A DNA stretch of 64,000 nt from Artemia franciscana (GCF_032884065.1 NW_027062873.1:1-64000); one strand, 5' to 3'; numbered from the stretch's first letter, positions 20,431-32,624 are shown. Numbers and translations are program-made. Notes: generated by a model not told the origin, from the sequence alone.

Positions 20431-22735
20431 ACACAAGCGCTACTGAATTAGAATAATAAGCTTTTTCAAAAGCAAATTTTATAAAAAAAAGCAATGCTAA
20501 AGGAATCAGAGTTCTAAAGCAAAATTTAGCGCACAGAGCGAGGCCTTGAGGAGGGAGTGATTCCCCTCAAGTATTAAGATTTGATGTTCCTCGTTACTTT
20601 TAGTTGAAAAATAATTTTTTTTTATGTTGAATTTACTACCAGTTTGAATCAATTTTCAGAATTATAGGCCTATTTGCCAGTTTCATTAGAAGCTGAGGGA
20701 AAACAAATTTTTGTATTTAAAACTTCAACTTTTCAAGCTAAGACTGTTAATCTTACCTCAAATCAACAGACACAAAATTATTTCTTTTTGGTATAGTCTT
20801 TTTAACTGAACAACGAGGAAAACCATTTATCACTGATTCTTTTCTTTTAAATGTAGTCAAGTAGCCTTTTAAAAGTCCTCAGATTTCAAAAGTTAGTTCA
20901 AAGATCCGCTTTCACACTTAAACAAATGCGTCACTTTTTATGACCTTTTTATTGCCGGTAAATCATACTTTTGGTTTTGTTGATTGACTCAAGTTAAATT
21001 GGTAACGTGATAATGTTTTTTCACGTTAAATTGGTAACGTTGGTAAGTTGGTAACGTGTTTTTTGAAGATTATACATACTCATTTATATTTTATTTACGG
21101 AAGGGGGTAGAAATATAGCCTACTTACCAACCTATTTAACTACTTTAGAGAAAAAAATCTTGATTTTAACAAACTCAAAAAAATTTTGTAAAAAAAAATT
21201 GAACATTCAACATTAAAAAGAAAAAAAATGCTCGCTCTACTGTTTTTGAAAAAATAAACATTAGAAAAAAGAAAAAATCTTTAATTCTAGCTGACATTAG
21301 GACTAGACTTCAAAAGGAAGAATCCCCCTCCCCCTTAAAAAAATGCGGTTTCTTTCCTAGCTTTTCTTTCATATTTAGGAGCCTGTAAGAAAAAAAAAAA
21401 ATAAGCTTCTTTTAAAACTATCAATTAGCTCTCAGGCCTAGAACGCGGTGTTCATATTTTTTTTTAAAATAGTTTGGGGTAACAAACGGTACTTAAGGAA
21501 TGGTTTGCCTCAATTATAACTGAAACTCTAAAAATTGAGAATTTTGATCGCTGTAGATACACCAAAAGTATCGGCTTTTAATGCAAATTCTTACAACAAT
21601 GGCTTGATTTAGTTTAATGCTACAAAAAAAATCTAAGAGACTGAAGAAGTTTACGGGATTTTTGAAAAATACAGGGGGGGAGGGCAAAAGTAAAGCGATC
21701 TTAAATGAAACCACGGTACGAGCTTCAGCATTTCCGAAAATTTATTTTTTAGTATTGAAGTTTCTACATAAGAAATTGTTTATATTTATTTTTTGCCAAA
21801 AGAAATATTACAGATGGGTATTTATTTATTTTTTTCTGAGCTGATAACTTAATATAAAAATTCATAAAAGATCTCAGAAGAGCTCATTCAAATGGAAATT
21901 AAAAGTTTAGTGCTCTATTCTGTGATCAAAAAAGGACAAGACAACAAGCCCATTTTCCAAGCCCTCTCCCCCCCCTCCCAAAGATATCCGATAAAAATTT
22001 TCAGATGGCCATTTGATTTACGAAAGGTGAAAGATCTAATAGTCATGTCTTCGTGGATGACATGTCCCAGGGAAGGGTACGTAATTTGCATATTGTCTCA
22101 TACATAGTATTTATCATTAAAAAATATGAAGACAAAATCGGTCGGAGCTGGTATTTTTTGCTTGGAAGATTTTCTATCGTATGATTTTATTTGGAAAGTA
22201 ATGTTTTAGTGGTTAGTTTTCCACAAGAAACTATGTACAGGGGAGTAAGGGAAGAGAAGGAGATTTCTTGAAAACATTCGACATGGTTAAAATTTGAGTA
22301 AAAAGAATCTTTTTTCAACGAAAAGTAAGTATCATTATTAAACTTAAGTGAATTGAAATAATTATGTATAAAAAGGGGCAATTTTAGCCTCAGAGCCTCA
22401 CTCTTTGAAAAAAACTGATTTTTGATATTTTGTCACAATTAAGAAGGATTACTCAAACAAAAAAGGTTGTTGAACATGAATGACAGGTATTTTAAATAAC
22501 TTGAAGACTTTAGACCAGAGAGCAAAGGTTAAGGTGGGGGCATCCTACCCCAAGCGTACGAAATAATTTTGTTCATTTCATATTACTCATTGAAAAAATT
22601 TGTTGTTTTTTATTTTATTGTTCTAAAGGCTAGTCATCAAGGGCAATATATTTCTTGCGATTATAATATATATAACTGATACGTACTTTTATTTATAACC
22701 ATGTGTATATCGCACTATAATTTGCTTAGGATCCC
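20431..22735. other. No gene seen; family P scraps
   Basis: AT-rich sequence. About 20510-20610 (AAATTTAGCGCACAGAGCGAGG) and 21870-22600 contain diverged family P pieces. Short open frames such as 21617-21844, 21892-22107 and 22187-22381 have low-complexity or repeat-derived translations. No conserved protein or RNA is recognised. Confidence 0.4.
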
Positions 22736-22739
22736 CTGA

Positions 22740-23420
22740 CTCTGACGTAATAACTGAACTACTTGACTTACTGCTCCTGTCACATGATATGCGGCGTAGA
22801 GAGCGTAGCAACTTTTCTCTTCCAGGTCGACAGATCTGCTGCTATGAGGAGTACCTCAACAGCAGCGACGTCAGCCATGCGAGGAGATTCTGCAAGTTGT
22901 CCTTCCATCTGGTTCGAGACCAATCTCTTGGGTGTCCCCAACCATGATATGAGGGGTTAAATTGTATATTATTCAACCAAGGGCTATCGATGGCATCCGA
23001 AAAAGATCGCTAAACTGTCGGAGAGCTTGCTTTGTCATTTGCGATGAGAATAGAGCTTGGTGAGTAAGGGCCAGGAGCCCTTCATTACCCACAAAATCGT
23101 CCCATCTGAACCGTTCAATGTGATGGAACTGTTTTGCATGGAAAGTTTGTATCCTGCTCAAAATGGTGAACTTGAGGGGACATGTCTTGGCTGTGTAGAG
23201 AGGTCTGAGTTAAAAAATGAATTATCCGTATGCGTCTTCATTCACCTAGAAAGATCTTTATATAGCATTGAGCTTTTCTACGATAAATTCAGCTTTCATG
23301 ATTTGGCTGCTTAGGTCCGAAACCATGGAGCCATAATTTAAAATCAGAGAGCAAAGACAGACGAAGTTACTAACAACTTCGACTTGGGCCTCAAAAACCC
23401 TAATTTAAAATCGAGAAGCG
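22740..23420 (-). pseudogene. Non-LTR retrotransposon C-terminal remnant
   Basis: On the minus strand 22973-23161 reads IQTFHAKQFHHIERFRWDDF and VGNEGLLALTHQ, which fits the conserved block after the reverse transcriptase of jockey/RTE-like LINEs (FQ-R-C-LR-I-L-G-RW-D-V-N-E-L). Past a frameshift, about 22930-22800 gives PRDWSRTRWKDNLQ, the usual basic GRPRxRWxD block. Several stops break it. The catalytic RT part is not visible upstream. It is more diverged than the LINE at 62497-63502. Confidence 0.5.
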
Positions 23421-23951
23421 TGAGCGGTGCGGGGGGTTTGACCAAGATTAGTTTTGCCAATTTACTTTAAGCCTGCCTTTTACAGCTTCGGCCTGCAGAA
23501 CATTAATAGCATCTATAAGCTGTTACATGGAGTCGGCAACAAGCGGAAAGATGGGACTCAATCTTTAAATTTGAGGCCAAACGGCAATAGATTTTCAAGG
23601 ATTTAACACTCTGATTGATGCTGAAAACCTGTATACAAAATAAACGTAGTCCTGCTTTTTCTAGAACTCAGTAGAATTACTCTGAGGATAATCTAATGAG
23701 ATTTGAATAGCTAGGCTTATTTCTTGAAACAACTACTTCTAGGTTACACTGTGCCACCCTATAATTTTCAATAAAGTTGTAGCCTGCTTCTTTGTTGACG
23801 AGGATAGTACCCTTGTTTCAGTTAATATGTATTTATTGGTCTTCATAGTGTTAGAAAAATCTGGGCTAATCTACAAAGAGGATGGGGTATTAGGCCTTAG
23901 TTTTTTCCACCTGAACCACTCCTTTTATATGTATCTAAACTAAGATTGAAA
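23421..23951. other. No gene seen
   Basis: AT-rich, no coding, RNA or repeat signal recognised. The Helitron 3' end begins at 23952. Confidence 0.4.
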
Positions 23952-24115
23952 CTAGCTGTTGGGGTGGCGCTTCGTGCCACCTCAACACCTAGTTGGTGGG
24001 GGCACTTCCCCCTCCCAAAGCCCCCCCCCGCGCGCATAAGTCGTTACGCGCCATATTAGTTACGCGCCATTGTAGTTGTGTCCCTGTGTCCCACCTGTGA
24101 ATATAGATTTATATA
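23952..24115 (-). mobile_element. Solo Helitron 3' end
   Basis: A minus-strand Helitron terminus: CTAG at 23955-23952 (next base T on that strand), preceded by two hairpin units and the conserved GCGCGTAAC-type and GGGACACAGGGACACAAC-type subterminal blocks. It is interrupted within the TA-rich subterminal stretch by the complete + strand Helitron that starts at 24116. The rest of this host copy is not found beyond the nest, so it is only about 164 bp long. Confidence 0.75.
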
Positions 24116-24250
24116 TCTATATATATAAAAATAAGTTGTCTGTGTGTGTGTGGGCCTGTCTGTCGGGTGACGTCATGTTTGTGTGTTGATTGACGTCATG
24201 AAGTTAGTTGTCGTCATTTTTGTTATGACGGTGACGTCATTAAAGATATT
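24116..24250 (+). promoter_or_regulatory. Helitron 5' end: TATA-like start and TGACGTCA boxes
   Basis: TATATATAAAAATAAG at the very terminus contains a TATA box. TGACGTCA boxes are at about 24168, 24191 and 24232, i.e. spaced over 65 bp between the TATA and the first ATG at 24296. The same boxes recur at 4310-4395, 29519-29551, 30078-30112, 31470-31500 and 50378-50412. A bZIP-type (CREB/ATF) driven element promoter is inferred. Confidence 0.5.
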
Positions 24251-24295
24251 TGAGACATGCGTTCATGTAGAAATCTATTAATGTTTAACTGTAAA

Positions 24296-24870
24296 ATGAC
24301 TGATGAACTTACAATGGCAACAGCCGAGGAAGATGCTCAAAGAGTCTATGCCAAAGAACTGATAGAGAAAGTAAAAAAAGAAAGCGTGCCGAGGAATCAA
24401 AAGAACAGCAAGGAAACAGGCTTTAGGCTGATAGAGAAAGTAAGAAAAGAAAGCGTGCCGAGGAATCAAAAGAACAGCAAGGAAACAGGCTTGAGGCTGA
24501 TAGAGAAAGAAAGAACAGAAAGCGTGCCGAGGAACTACCAGGGCAACGCGAAACCAGACTTGCTGCTAAAAGAGAAAGTGAAAAAACAAGGCGTGCCGAG
24601 GAACTACCAGAGCAACATGAAACCAGACTTGCTGCTAAGAGAGAAAGCGAAAAAAGAAGGCATGCCGAGGAACTACCAGAGCAACATGAAACTAGACTTG
24701 CTGCTAAAAGAGAAAGTGAAAAAAGAAGGCGTGCCGAGGAATCACAAGAACAGCAAGAAATCAGGCTTGCTGCTGATAGAGAAAGTAAGAAAAGAAAGCG
24801 TGCCGAGGAATCAGAGCAACCTGAAAGTTATCGCCTGGCATTCAGGTACAGCCCAGTCGATGATTATGGC
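24296..24870 (+). pseudogene. Helitron N-terminal region with seven STPR-like 23-residue repeats
   Basis: After the start MTDELTMATAEEDAQRVYAK come seven consecutive 69-bp units starting at 24361, 24430, 24499, 24568, 24637, 24706 and 24775, with no length change. Each encodes 23 residues of the pattern DRESKKRKRAEES-EQ-RLAA. Period, Arg-rich helix and the RAEES-EQ-RL core match the STPR (score-and-three) repeat, known in FMBP-1 as a helical DNA-binding domain. I infer it binds DNA for the element. The start is out of frame with the repeats (apparent 7-base deletion near 24356), and unit 1 has TAG at 24424. The longer open frame through 24874 is a shifted frame and not the protein. The repeat frame runs on into 24871. 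Confidence 0.75.
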
Positions 24871-26658
24871 TTGAGTAGATGTGTTCAAATCGGGACTATG
24901 TCTAAAATTTGCCCCTATTGCAAGGCCTTGAAATTCAATGGTGAAACAATGGGAATGTGTTGCGCCTCAGGAAAAGTTAAACTTCCTCTATTGGCTGTAC
25001 CACCAGAGCCATTCAAGACTTTCCTTACTGGAACTACGTCAGAATCTAAGCGTTTTTTGCCACAAATCAGAAAATATAACTCATAATTCCAAATGACGTC
25101 GTTTGGAGCCCAAATCGAAAATCCAGATCAATTTATGTCTACTTTCAAAGTAAACGGGCAAATTTATCATAGGGCAGGGTCCCTTCTACCATTCTCACGC
25201 GAGAATCATAAATTTTTACAATTGTACTTCATCAGTGATAGAAATTCTGAATTGAATGCACGTTGCGAAATTTCTCCCAACGTTGAAAGGACAATCGTTT
25301 CCCAATTGCAACATCTTTTCCACGAAAATAATACTTTAGTGCGTCTGTTCAAAAAAGCCATCGATTTGATGCCTACTGATACGCATAAAATTATTATTTC
25401 CGCTGACAAAACACCTCCTGGCCAACATGTGCGTAGATACAATGCTCCAACTATCGACGAAGTAGCAATCGTTATGGTCGGTGATCAGTTTTTACCTCGA
25501 GATATTATTCTTCATAAGCGAAACGCTCAGTTGTTAAGAATTGCTGAAACTCATCGATGCTACGATGCCCAACATTATCCTATCATTTTTTGGGATGGAG
25601 CCGACGGCTATCACTTTAATATTAAATTGATGAATCCAGCCACTAACAAAGAAATGACTAAGAAATGCAGTGCAGTGCATTATTATTCCTATAGACTTAT
25701 GATTCGGCAGGATGAAGAAAATTATATTTTAAAATGCCGTCAATTGTTTCACCAATTCGTCGTTGATATGTATGCTAAAATTGAATCAGAATGTTTGCTA
25801 TTTATCCATCTGAATCAGACCAAGCTCCGTTCTGAACAATATATTCATTTGCGAGATGCAGTTATAAATGACGGTAATACCACAAACGTTGGAAGATTAA
25901 CAATTTTACCTTCGTCATGTGCTGGCAGTCCCCGTCATATGCATGAATATGCTCAAGATGCTATTGCGGATGTTCGTCTCTATGGTCGTCCAGATTTATT
26001 TATTACATTTACATGTAATCAATCTTGGGACGAGATACAGCAGCTATTACTTCAAGGACAATCGGCGGTTCATAGACATGACATTACGGCCCGTGTCTTC
26101 CGGCAAAAGTTGAAATCACTGATAAACTACATAGTAAATTTTGAAGTGTTTGGGTCAGTGCGATGCTGGATGTACTCAGTGGAATGGCAAAAACGAGGTT
26201 TGTCACACCTACATATACTAATCTGGCTACATAAAAAAATTACTTCGAACGCAATTGATGATGTGATTTCCGCTGAAATACCTGATGAAAATGTCGATAA
26301 GGGGTTAAATGATATTATTGTAAAAAATATGATACATGGACCTTGCGATGCACTGAACGAAAATTCACCATGCATGGCCAAAGGAAGGTGCACGAAGCAA
26401 TATCCTCGACTTTTAGTATCCAACGCAATTACTGGCAATGATGGTTACCCACAATATAGAAGAAGATCTACTGAAGATGGCGGTAAATCAGCAATAATAA
26501 AGAAGCGTAACGGTACCACCATCGAAGTAGATAACCAGTGGGTTGTTCCACATTCCCCATTATTATCAAAAACATTTAATGCACACATTAATGTTGAATA
26601 CTGTAACTCCGTAAAGGCAATCAAATAAATATGTAAATACGTCAACAAAGGCAGTGAC
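24871..26658 (+). pseudogene. Helitron Rep (HUH endonuclease) region
   Basis: In frame with the STPR repeats. A Cys-rich segment (ICPYCKALKFNGETMGMCC, 24907-24963) could bind zinc. After an in-frame TAA at 25084 the Rep domain follows: motif 1 DLFITFTCN from 25993, motif 2 HLH (HUH) with His codons at 26206 and 26212 in GLSHLHILIWL, then CTKQYPRLL. The motif that carries the two catalytic Tyr (Y-ICKY-VNKG in the family) is present, but the first Tyr codon is TAA (26626-26628); the second Tyr is TAC at 26638. Rep nicks one strand and covalently joins it during rolling-circle transposition. This copy cannot make an active enzyme. Confidence 0.85.
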
Positions 26659-28985
26659 ATGGCAGTTTTTGGCTTGCAGCCCGAAATCAAAGATATCGAC
26701 GAAATCGTACAATATCAGGCTGGAAGATTCATAAGCAGTAATGAAGCTGTTTGGCGAATTCTTTCATTTCTGATACATGAACGTAGTCCAGCTGCTGTTC
26801 ACTTAGCGGTACATTTACAGAATGGTCAACGTGTTTATTTTTCGGAATCGAACGTGCAAAAAAGAGCCCTGAATCCACCGGATACAAAGTTAACTGCTTT
26901 CTTTTCGCTATGCAAAAATGATTCTTTTGCAAAAAAACGGCTGTATACTGAAGTGCCTTCGTATTACACGTGGAATACTAAAAATAAAGTATTTGAACGT
27001 CGAAAACAGGGTAAGTCAGTCGACAGCCAACCTACCATCTTCAAAGATACCAGGATAGGAAGACTCTACAGCGTTCACCCCAATCAACATGAATGCTTCT
27101 TTCTACTCCTGCTTTTGGTGAATGTACCCGGTCCGACATCTTTTGAGTATTTGAGAACTGTAAACGGTACTATACATGACACTCACCGTAGTGCATGCCA
27201 AGCTCTGAATTTATTGGAGAATGACCAACACTGGGATAACTGCATCAATGACGCGTGCGAAACGTCAACTCCAAGTCAAATTCGTGCATTGTTTGGCATC
27301 ATTTTAACAACTTGCTCTCCATCAGCTCCTACAGAGCTATGGGAAAAATATAAGTCAAAAATGCCCGAAGATATACTCCATCGAAAACAGTTAGAGACGT
27401 CAGATATGACTTTTGATTTTACATCAGAAATTTATAACTGCACTTTAGTTATTATAGAAGATTTGTGCGTACGTATGGCAAACAAACCTCTTCAGGATTT
27501 GGGAATGCCTTCACCTAACCGTATCGCTGCTGTTTTGACATGTGTAGAATTGGATCGTGAACAAAGTTACAGTACGAGTGATCTATTGTCGTATGTACAA
27601 AATAACATTTCCAAGTTAACGTCGGAACAAAAAGACATTTATGATACGTTAATGCATTGTGTCGGTAACAACGCTGGAGAAATTTTCTTCTTGGATGCGC
27701 CAGGAGGTACTGGTAAAACGTTTGTGATAAAACTGATTCTGGCATCAATTTGATCAAAAAATGATATAGCGTTGGCAATTGCGTCGTCCGGAATAGCCGC
27801 AATATTGCTGCCTGGTGGAAGAACTGCTCATTCCGCTTTGAAATTGCCTCTGAATTGGCATTCTACAGAAACTCCCACGTGCAATATTTCCAAATCATCT
27901 GGGATGGGTAAAGTATTGCAGCAATGCAAACTTATTATTTGGGATGAGTGCACAATGGCACACAAAAATCGCTCGAGGCTCAGGATCAATGCTTGAAAGA
28001 TTTGCGAGGGAAGTCGAAACCCTTTGGCAGCACATTAATATTGCTTGCGGGAGATTTCAGGCAAACATTACCTATAATACCTAGATCAGCCCCTGCAGAC
28101 GAAATGAATGCTTGCCTGAAAAATTCTAATTTATGGCCACACGTAAAACATTAAAATTAACTACAAATATGCGTGTCCGATTGCAAAACGATGACTCTGG
28201 TCAAACATTTTCAGATCATTTGCTGGCAATTGGAAACGGAAAGCTCCCAGTAGACTCAATTTCAGGACGTATACAACTACCTGCTGATTTCTGAAATTTA
28301 GTGACGTCCAAAAATGAATTGATTGAAAAAGTATTTCCGAATATTCTAAACAATTAAAAAATGATAAATGGCTAAGTGAAAGAGCGGTTCTTGCACCCAA
28401 AAATATAGACGTCCACGAAATCAAAAATATTGTTTTGACCAAAATTCGAGACCAAGCACCCCTTTACAAGTCAGTCGACACAATTTTTGGAACCAAATGA
28501 GGCGGTTAATTATCCATCTGAATTTTTAAATTCCGTGGATCTTTCAGGGTTTCCACCACACGTGCTACGACTAAAAATAGGTGTACCAATAATACTGTTA
28601 AGAAATATCAACCCACCAAAGCTTTGCAATGGCACGCGACTTTCCGTAAAAAAAAACAATTGAAAACGTAATAGAGGCCACAATCTTGACCGGGCCTTTT
28701 GAGGGTGAGGCTGTTCTTATTCCTCGCATTCCCATGATTCCAAGAGATCTGCCTTTTCAATTTAAAAGATTGCAATTCCCAATTCGATTAGCATTTGCAA
28801 TCACCATCAACAAAGCTCAAGGTTAATCATTAGAAAAATGTGGTATAGATCTTAATACTAATTGTTTTTCCCATGGACAATTGTACGTTGTATGTTCGAG
28901 GGTCGGTAAACCTGACAATCTATTTATATGCAGCAACAATTTGACAGCGAAGAATGTTGTATATTCGCAAGTTTTACGCAGTTAA
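26659..28985 (+). pseudogene. Helitron Pif1-like helicase region
   Basis: The same frame as the Rep continues openly to TGA at 27751-27753 (CGA in the copy near 2870). Walker A GGTGKTF is at about 27703-27723. After the stop the frame resumes with ALAIASSGIAAILLPGGR and Walker B-like IIWDECTMAH near 27935-27965. It then shifts near 27965 (KNRSRL instead of QKSLEAL) and is broken repeatedly. The last motifs (INKAQG with TAA after it near 28824, then CSRVGKPDNLF near 28895) end at about 28985. Function by family: 5'-3' DNA unwinding fused to Rep. Sequence agreement with 1623-3653 shows which positions are lesions. Confidence 0.85.
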
Positions 28986-29277
28986 TTTGTATTGTATCTA
29001 TCTATCTATCTATCTATTTAAAAACGAGTTGTGTGTATGCATGTTTGTTTGTTTGTAAAAAGAGCGTTTGCATATGACGTCATTATTAGTACATAAGGCT
29101 TTGTATATGCACAGACAATGGGAAAGCCAAGAATGTTGTATATTCGCAAGTTTTACGTAGTTTGAAACACATATATATATCTATCTATATTCACAGGTGG
29201 GACACAGGGACACAACTACAATTGCGCGTAACTAATATGGCGCGTAACGACTTACGCGTGCGGGGGGGCTTGGGGGG

Positions 29278-30025
<748 letters not shown>

Positions 30026-30714
30026 TCTATATATATAAAAATAAGTTGTCTGTGGATCTGTGGATCGTGGATCAGGTGACGTCACCTGAAAAAACTGGAT
30101 CAGGTGACGTCAAAACTGAAAAAACTAAAAAAAGGCAAAAACTGCAAAAAAAACTAAAAACTAATAAAAAAAATAAAAAAGCTAAAAAACTAAAAAAACT
30201 AAAAAAAGGCAAAAAAAACTAAAAACTAATAAAAAAGCTAAAAAACTAAAAAAACTAAAAAAAGGCAAAAACTACAAAAAAACTAAAAACTAATAAAAAA
30301 AATAAAAAAGCTAAAAAACTAAAAAAACTAAAAAAACTAAAAAAAGGTAAAAAACTAAAAAAACTAAAAACTAAAAAAAACTAAAAAAGGTAAAAACTAA
30401 AAGAACTAAAAAAGAAGAAAATAAATGACGACACTCAAAGAGAAAGCGACCAGGACAAAAGGAATGTTCGATTAGCAATCAACAAAGCACCGGGACACAG
30501 GGAGTATAAATGACGACCAGGACACAAGTAAAAAAAAAATTAACAAAACTAAAAAGAAGGTAAAAACTACAAAAAAACTAAAAAGAAAAAAAAACTAAAA
30601 ACTAATAAAAAAACTAAAAAATCTAAAAATCTAAATAAACTAAAAAAGAAAAAAAAAGGAAAAAAATAAAGGAGAAAAACAAAACTAAAAAACGAATGTA
30701 TATACAGACCGGTA

Positions 30715-31045
30715 CACCGGGATACAAATGACGACCGGGACACAGGGAATATAAATGACGACCGGGACACAGGGACACAACTACAACGGGGACACCGGGG
30801 GAAACAGGGGGATATAAATGACGACCGGGACAAAAAAACTAAAAAGAAAAAAAAACTAAAAACTAATAAAAAAACTAAAAAATCTAAAAATCTAAATATA
30901 CAGACCGGGACACCGGGATACAAATGACGACCGGGACCCGGGACATAGGGAATATAAATGACGACCGGGACACAGGGACACAACTACAACGGGGACACCG
31001 GGGGAAACAGGGGGATGTAAATGACGACCGGGACACCGGACAGGG
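30715..31045 (+). repeat. GACCGGGACAC minisatellite
   Basis: Units of about 26-27 bp, ATGACGACCGGGACACAGGG followed by AATATAA or by ACACAA, in head-to-tail arrays with insertions of the A-rich repeat. Arrays of the same unit occur at 31515-31700, 32045-32170, 32310-32430, 32810-33180, 50440-50610, 51805-51895, 52900-53030 and 53155-53300, always inside Helitrons. Minus-strand open frames here (CPGRHLYSLCPGRHL-like) are translations of the array and are not proteins. Confidence 0.8.
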
Positions 31046-31049
31046 AATG

Positions 31050-31245
31050 GTCGATTAGCAATCACCATCAACAAAGCTCAAGGGCAATCATTAGAATCAT
31101 GAGGTATAGATCTGAATACAGATTGTTTTCCCATGGACCATTATATGTTGCATGTTCAAGAGTCGGTAAACCTGACAATCTATTTATATGCAAAGACAAT
31201 GGGACAGCAAAGAATGTTGTATATTCGCAAGTTTTACGTAGTTAA
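31050..31245 (+). pseudogene. Retained helicase C-terminal tail
   Basis: Encodes LAITINKAQGQSLES, then a stop, then LNTDCFSHGPLYVACSRVGK and PDNLFICKDNGTAKNVVYSQ: the last motifs of the Pif1 helicase. Comparable tails are at 33180-33342 and 53303-53493. The non-autonomous copies keep this piece next to the 3' end, presumably because the transposition-competent 3' region includes it. Confidence 0.8.
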
Positions 31246-31423
31246 AACCATATATATATATCTATCTATATTCACAGGTGGGACATAGGGACACAACTAC
31301 AATGGCGCGTAACTATTATGGCGCGTAACGACTTACGCGCGCGGGGGGGCTTGGGGGGGGGCGCGAAGCGCCCCCACCAACTAGGTGTTGGGGTGGCGCG
31401 AAGCGCCACCCCAACAGCTAGCA

Positions 31424-32578
31424 TCTATATATATAAAAATAAGTTGTCTGTCTGTGTGTCTGTGTGTCAGGTGACGTCATGTTTCTGTGTCGACTGACGT
31501 CATGTTTTCGACTGACGAAATTACAGACCGGGACATCGGGACACAAATGACGACCGGGACACCGGCACATAGGGAATATAAATGACGCGGGACACTCAAA
31601 GAGAAAGCGACCAGGACACAAGGAATGTTCGATTAGCAATCACCGTCAACAAAGCGCCGGGACACAAATGACGACCGGGACACAGGGAGTATAAATGACG
31701 ACCAGGACATAAGTAAAAAAAAGCTAAAAAAAACTAAAAAAAGGTAAAAACTACAAAAAAACTAAAAAGAAAAAAAAACTAAAAACTAATAAAAAAAACT
31801 AAAAAAACTAAAAAAGAAAAAAATAAAAAAAGGAAAAAAAATGAAAAATAAAGGAGAAAAACAAAACTACAAAAAATAAAAATAAAAAAAATAAAAATAA
31901 AAAAAATAAAAAGAAAAAAGAAAAAAACTAAAAAAACTAAAAAAAAAGTAAAAACCAAAAAAAAATAAAAAGAAAAAAAGCGGAAAAATACAAAAATTTA
32001 TTTCATCATATACCATTTCAAAAACGAATGTATAGCCTATACAAACCGGGACACCGGGATACAAATGACGACCGGGACACAGGGAATATAAATGACGACC
32101 GGGACACAGGGACACAACTACAACGGGGACGCCGGGGGGCACAGGGGGATATATATATGACGACGGGGACACAGGGAATGTTCGATTAGCAATCACCATC
32201 AACAAAGCTCAAAGGCAATCATTAGAATCATGAGGTATAACTAAAAAAACTAAAAAAAAGGTAAAAAACTAAAACCTAAAAAAAGACCAATTCAAAAACG
32301 AATGTATATACAGACCAGGACACCGGGACACAAATGACGACCGGGACACCGGGGACACAGGGACACAAATACAACGGGGACGCCGGGGGGCACAGGGGGA
32401 TATATAAATGACCACGGCGACACAGGGAATCGACCAGGTTGGACATAGGGACACAACTACAATGGCGCGTAACTAATATGGCGCGTAACGACTTACGCGC
32501 GCGGGGGGGCTTGGGGGGGGGCGAAGCGCCCCCACCAACTAGGTGTTGGGGTGGCGCGAAGCGCCACCCCAACAGCTA

Positions 32579-32579
<1 letters not shown>
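31424..32579 (+). mobile_element. Non-autonomous Helitron, head-to-tail with the previous copy
   Basis: 5' TC at 31424; 3' CTAG at 32576-32579 with a doubled terminator (inner CTAG 32539-32542). TGACGTCA boxes at about 31470 and 31493. The interior has GACCGGGACAC and A-rich arrays and only a short helicase scrap (about 32190-32235). The same short frames on the minus strand are array translations. Confidence 0.8.

Positions 32580-32624
<45 letters not shown>
32580..32624. repeat. (TA)n microsatellite
   Basis: About 45 bp of TA joining a Helitron 3' end to the interior of another Helitron. Confidence 0.85.

Larger units (their letters stand above)
30026..31421 (+). mobile_element. Non-autonomous Helitron
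   Basis: 5' TC at 30026; 3' CTAG at 31418-31421 with a doubled terminator (inner CTAG 31381-31384). The interior consists of A-rich arrays, GACCGGGACAC minisatellite, and a retained helicase C-terminal tail (31050-31245). The Rep and most helicase sequence are missing, so it depends on a full copy. Its 3' end is two bases from the next 5' end at 31424. Confidence 0.8.

Noticed and set aside
24257..24874. 205-codon frame with LIEKVRKESVPRNQ repeats as an independent protein
   Set aside because: It is the shifted frame of the STPR-like repeat region; the frame giving DRESKKRKRAEES is the one that continues into the Rep domain.
30567..31074. Minus-strand frames with repeated CPGRHLYSLCPGRHL and SRSSFIFPVSRSS
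   Set aside because: They are the reverse translation of the GACCGGGACAC minisatellite, recur in any frame and carry no conserved start or domain.
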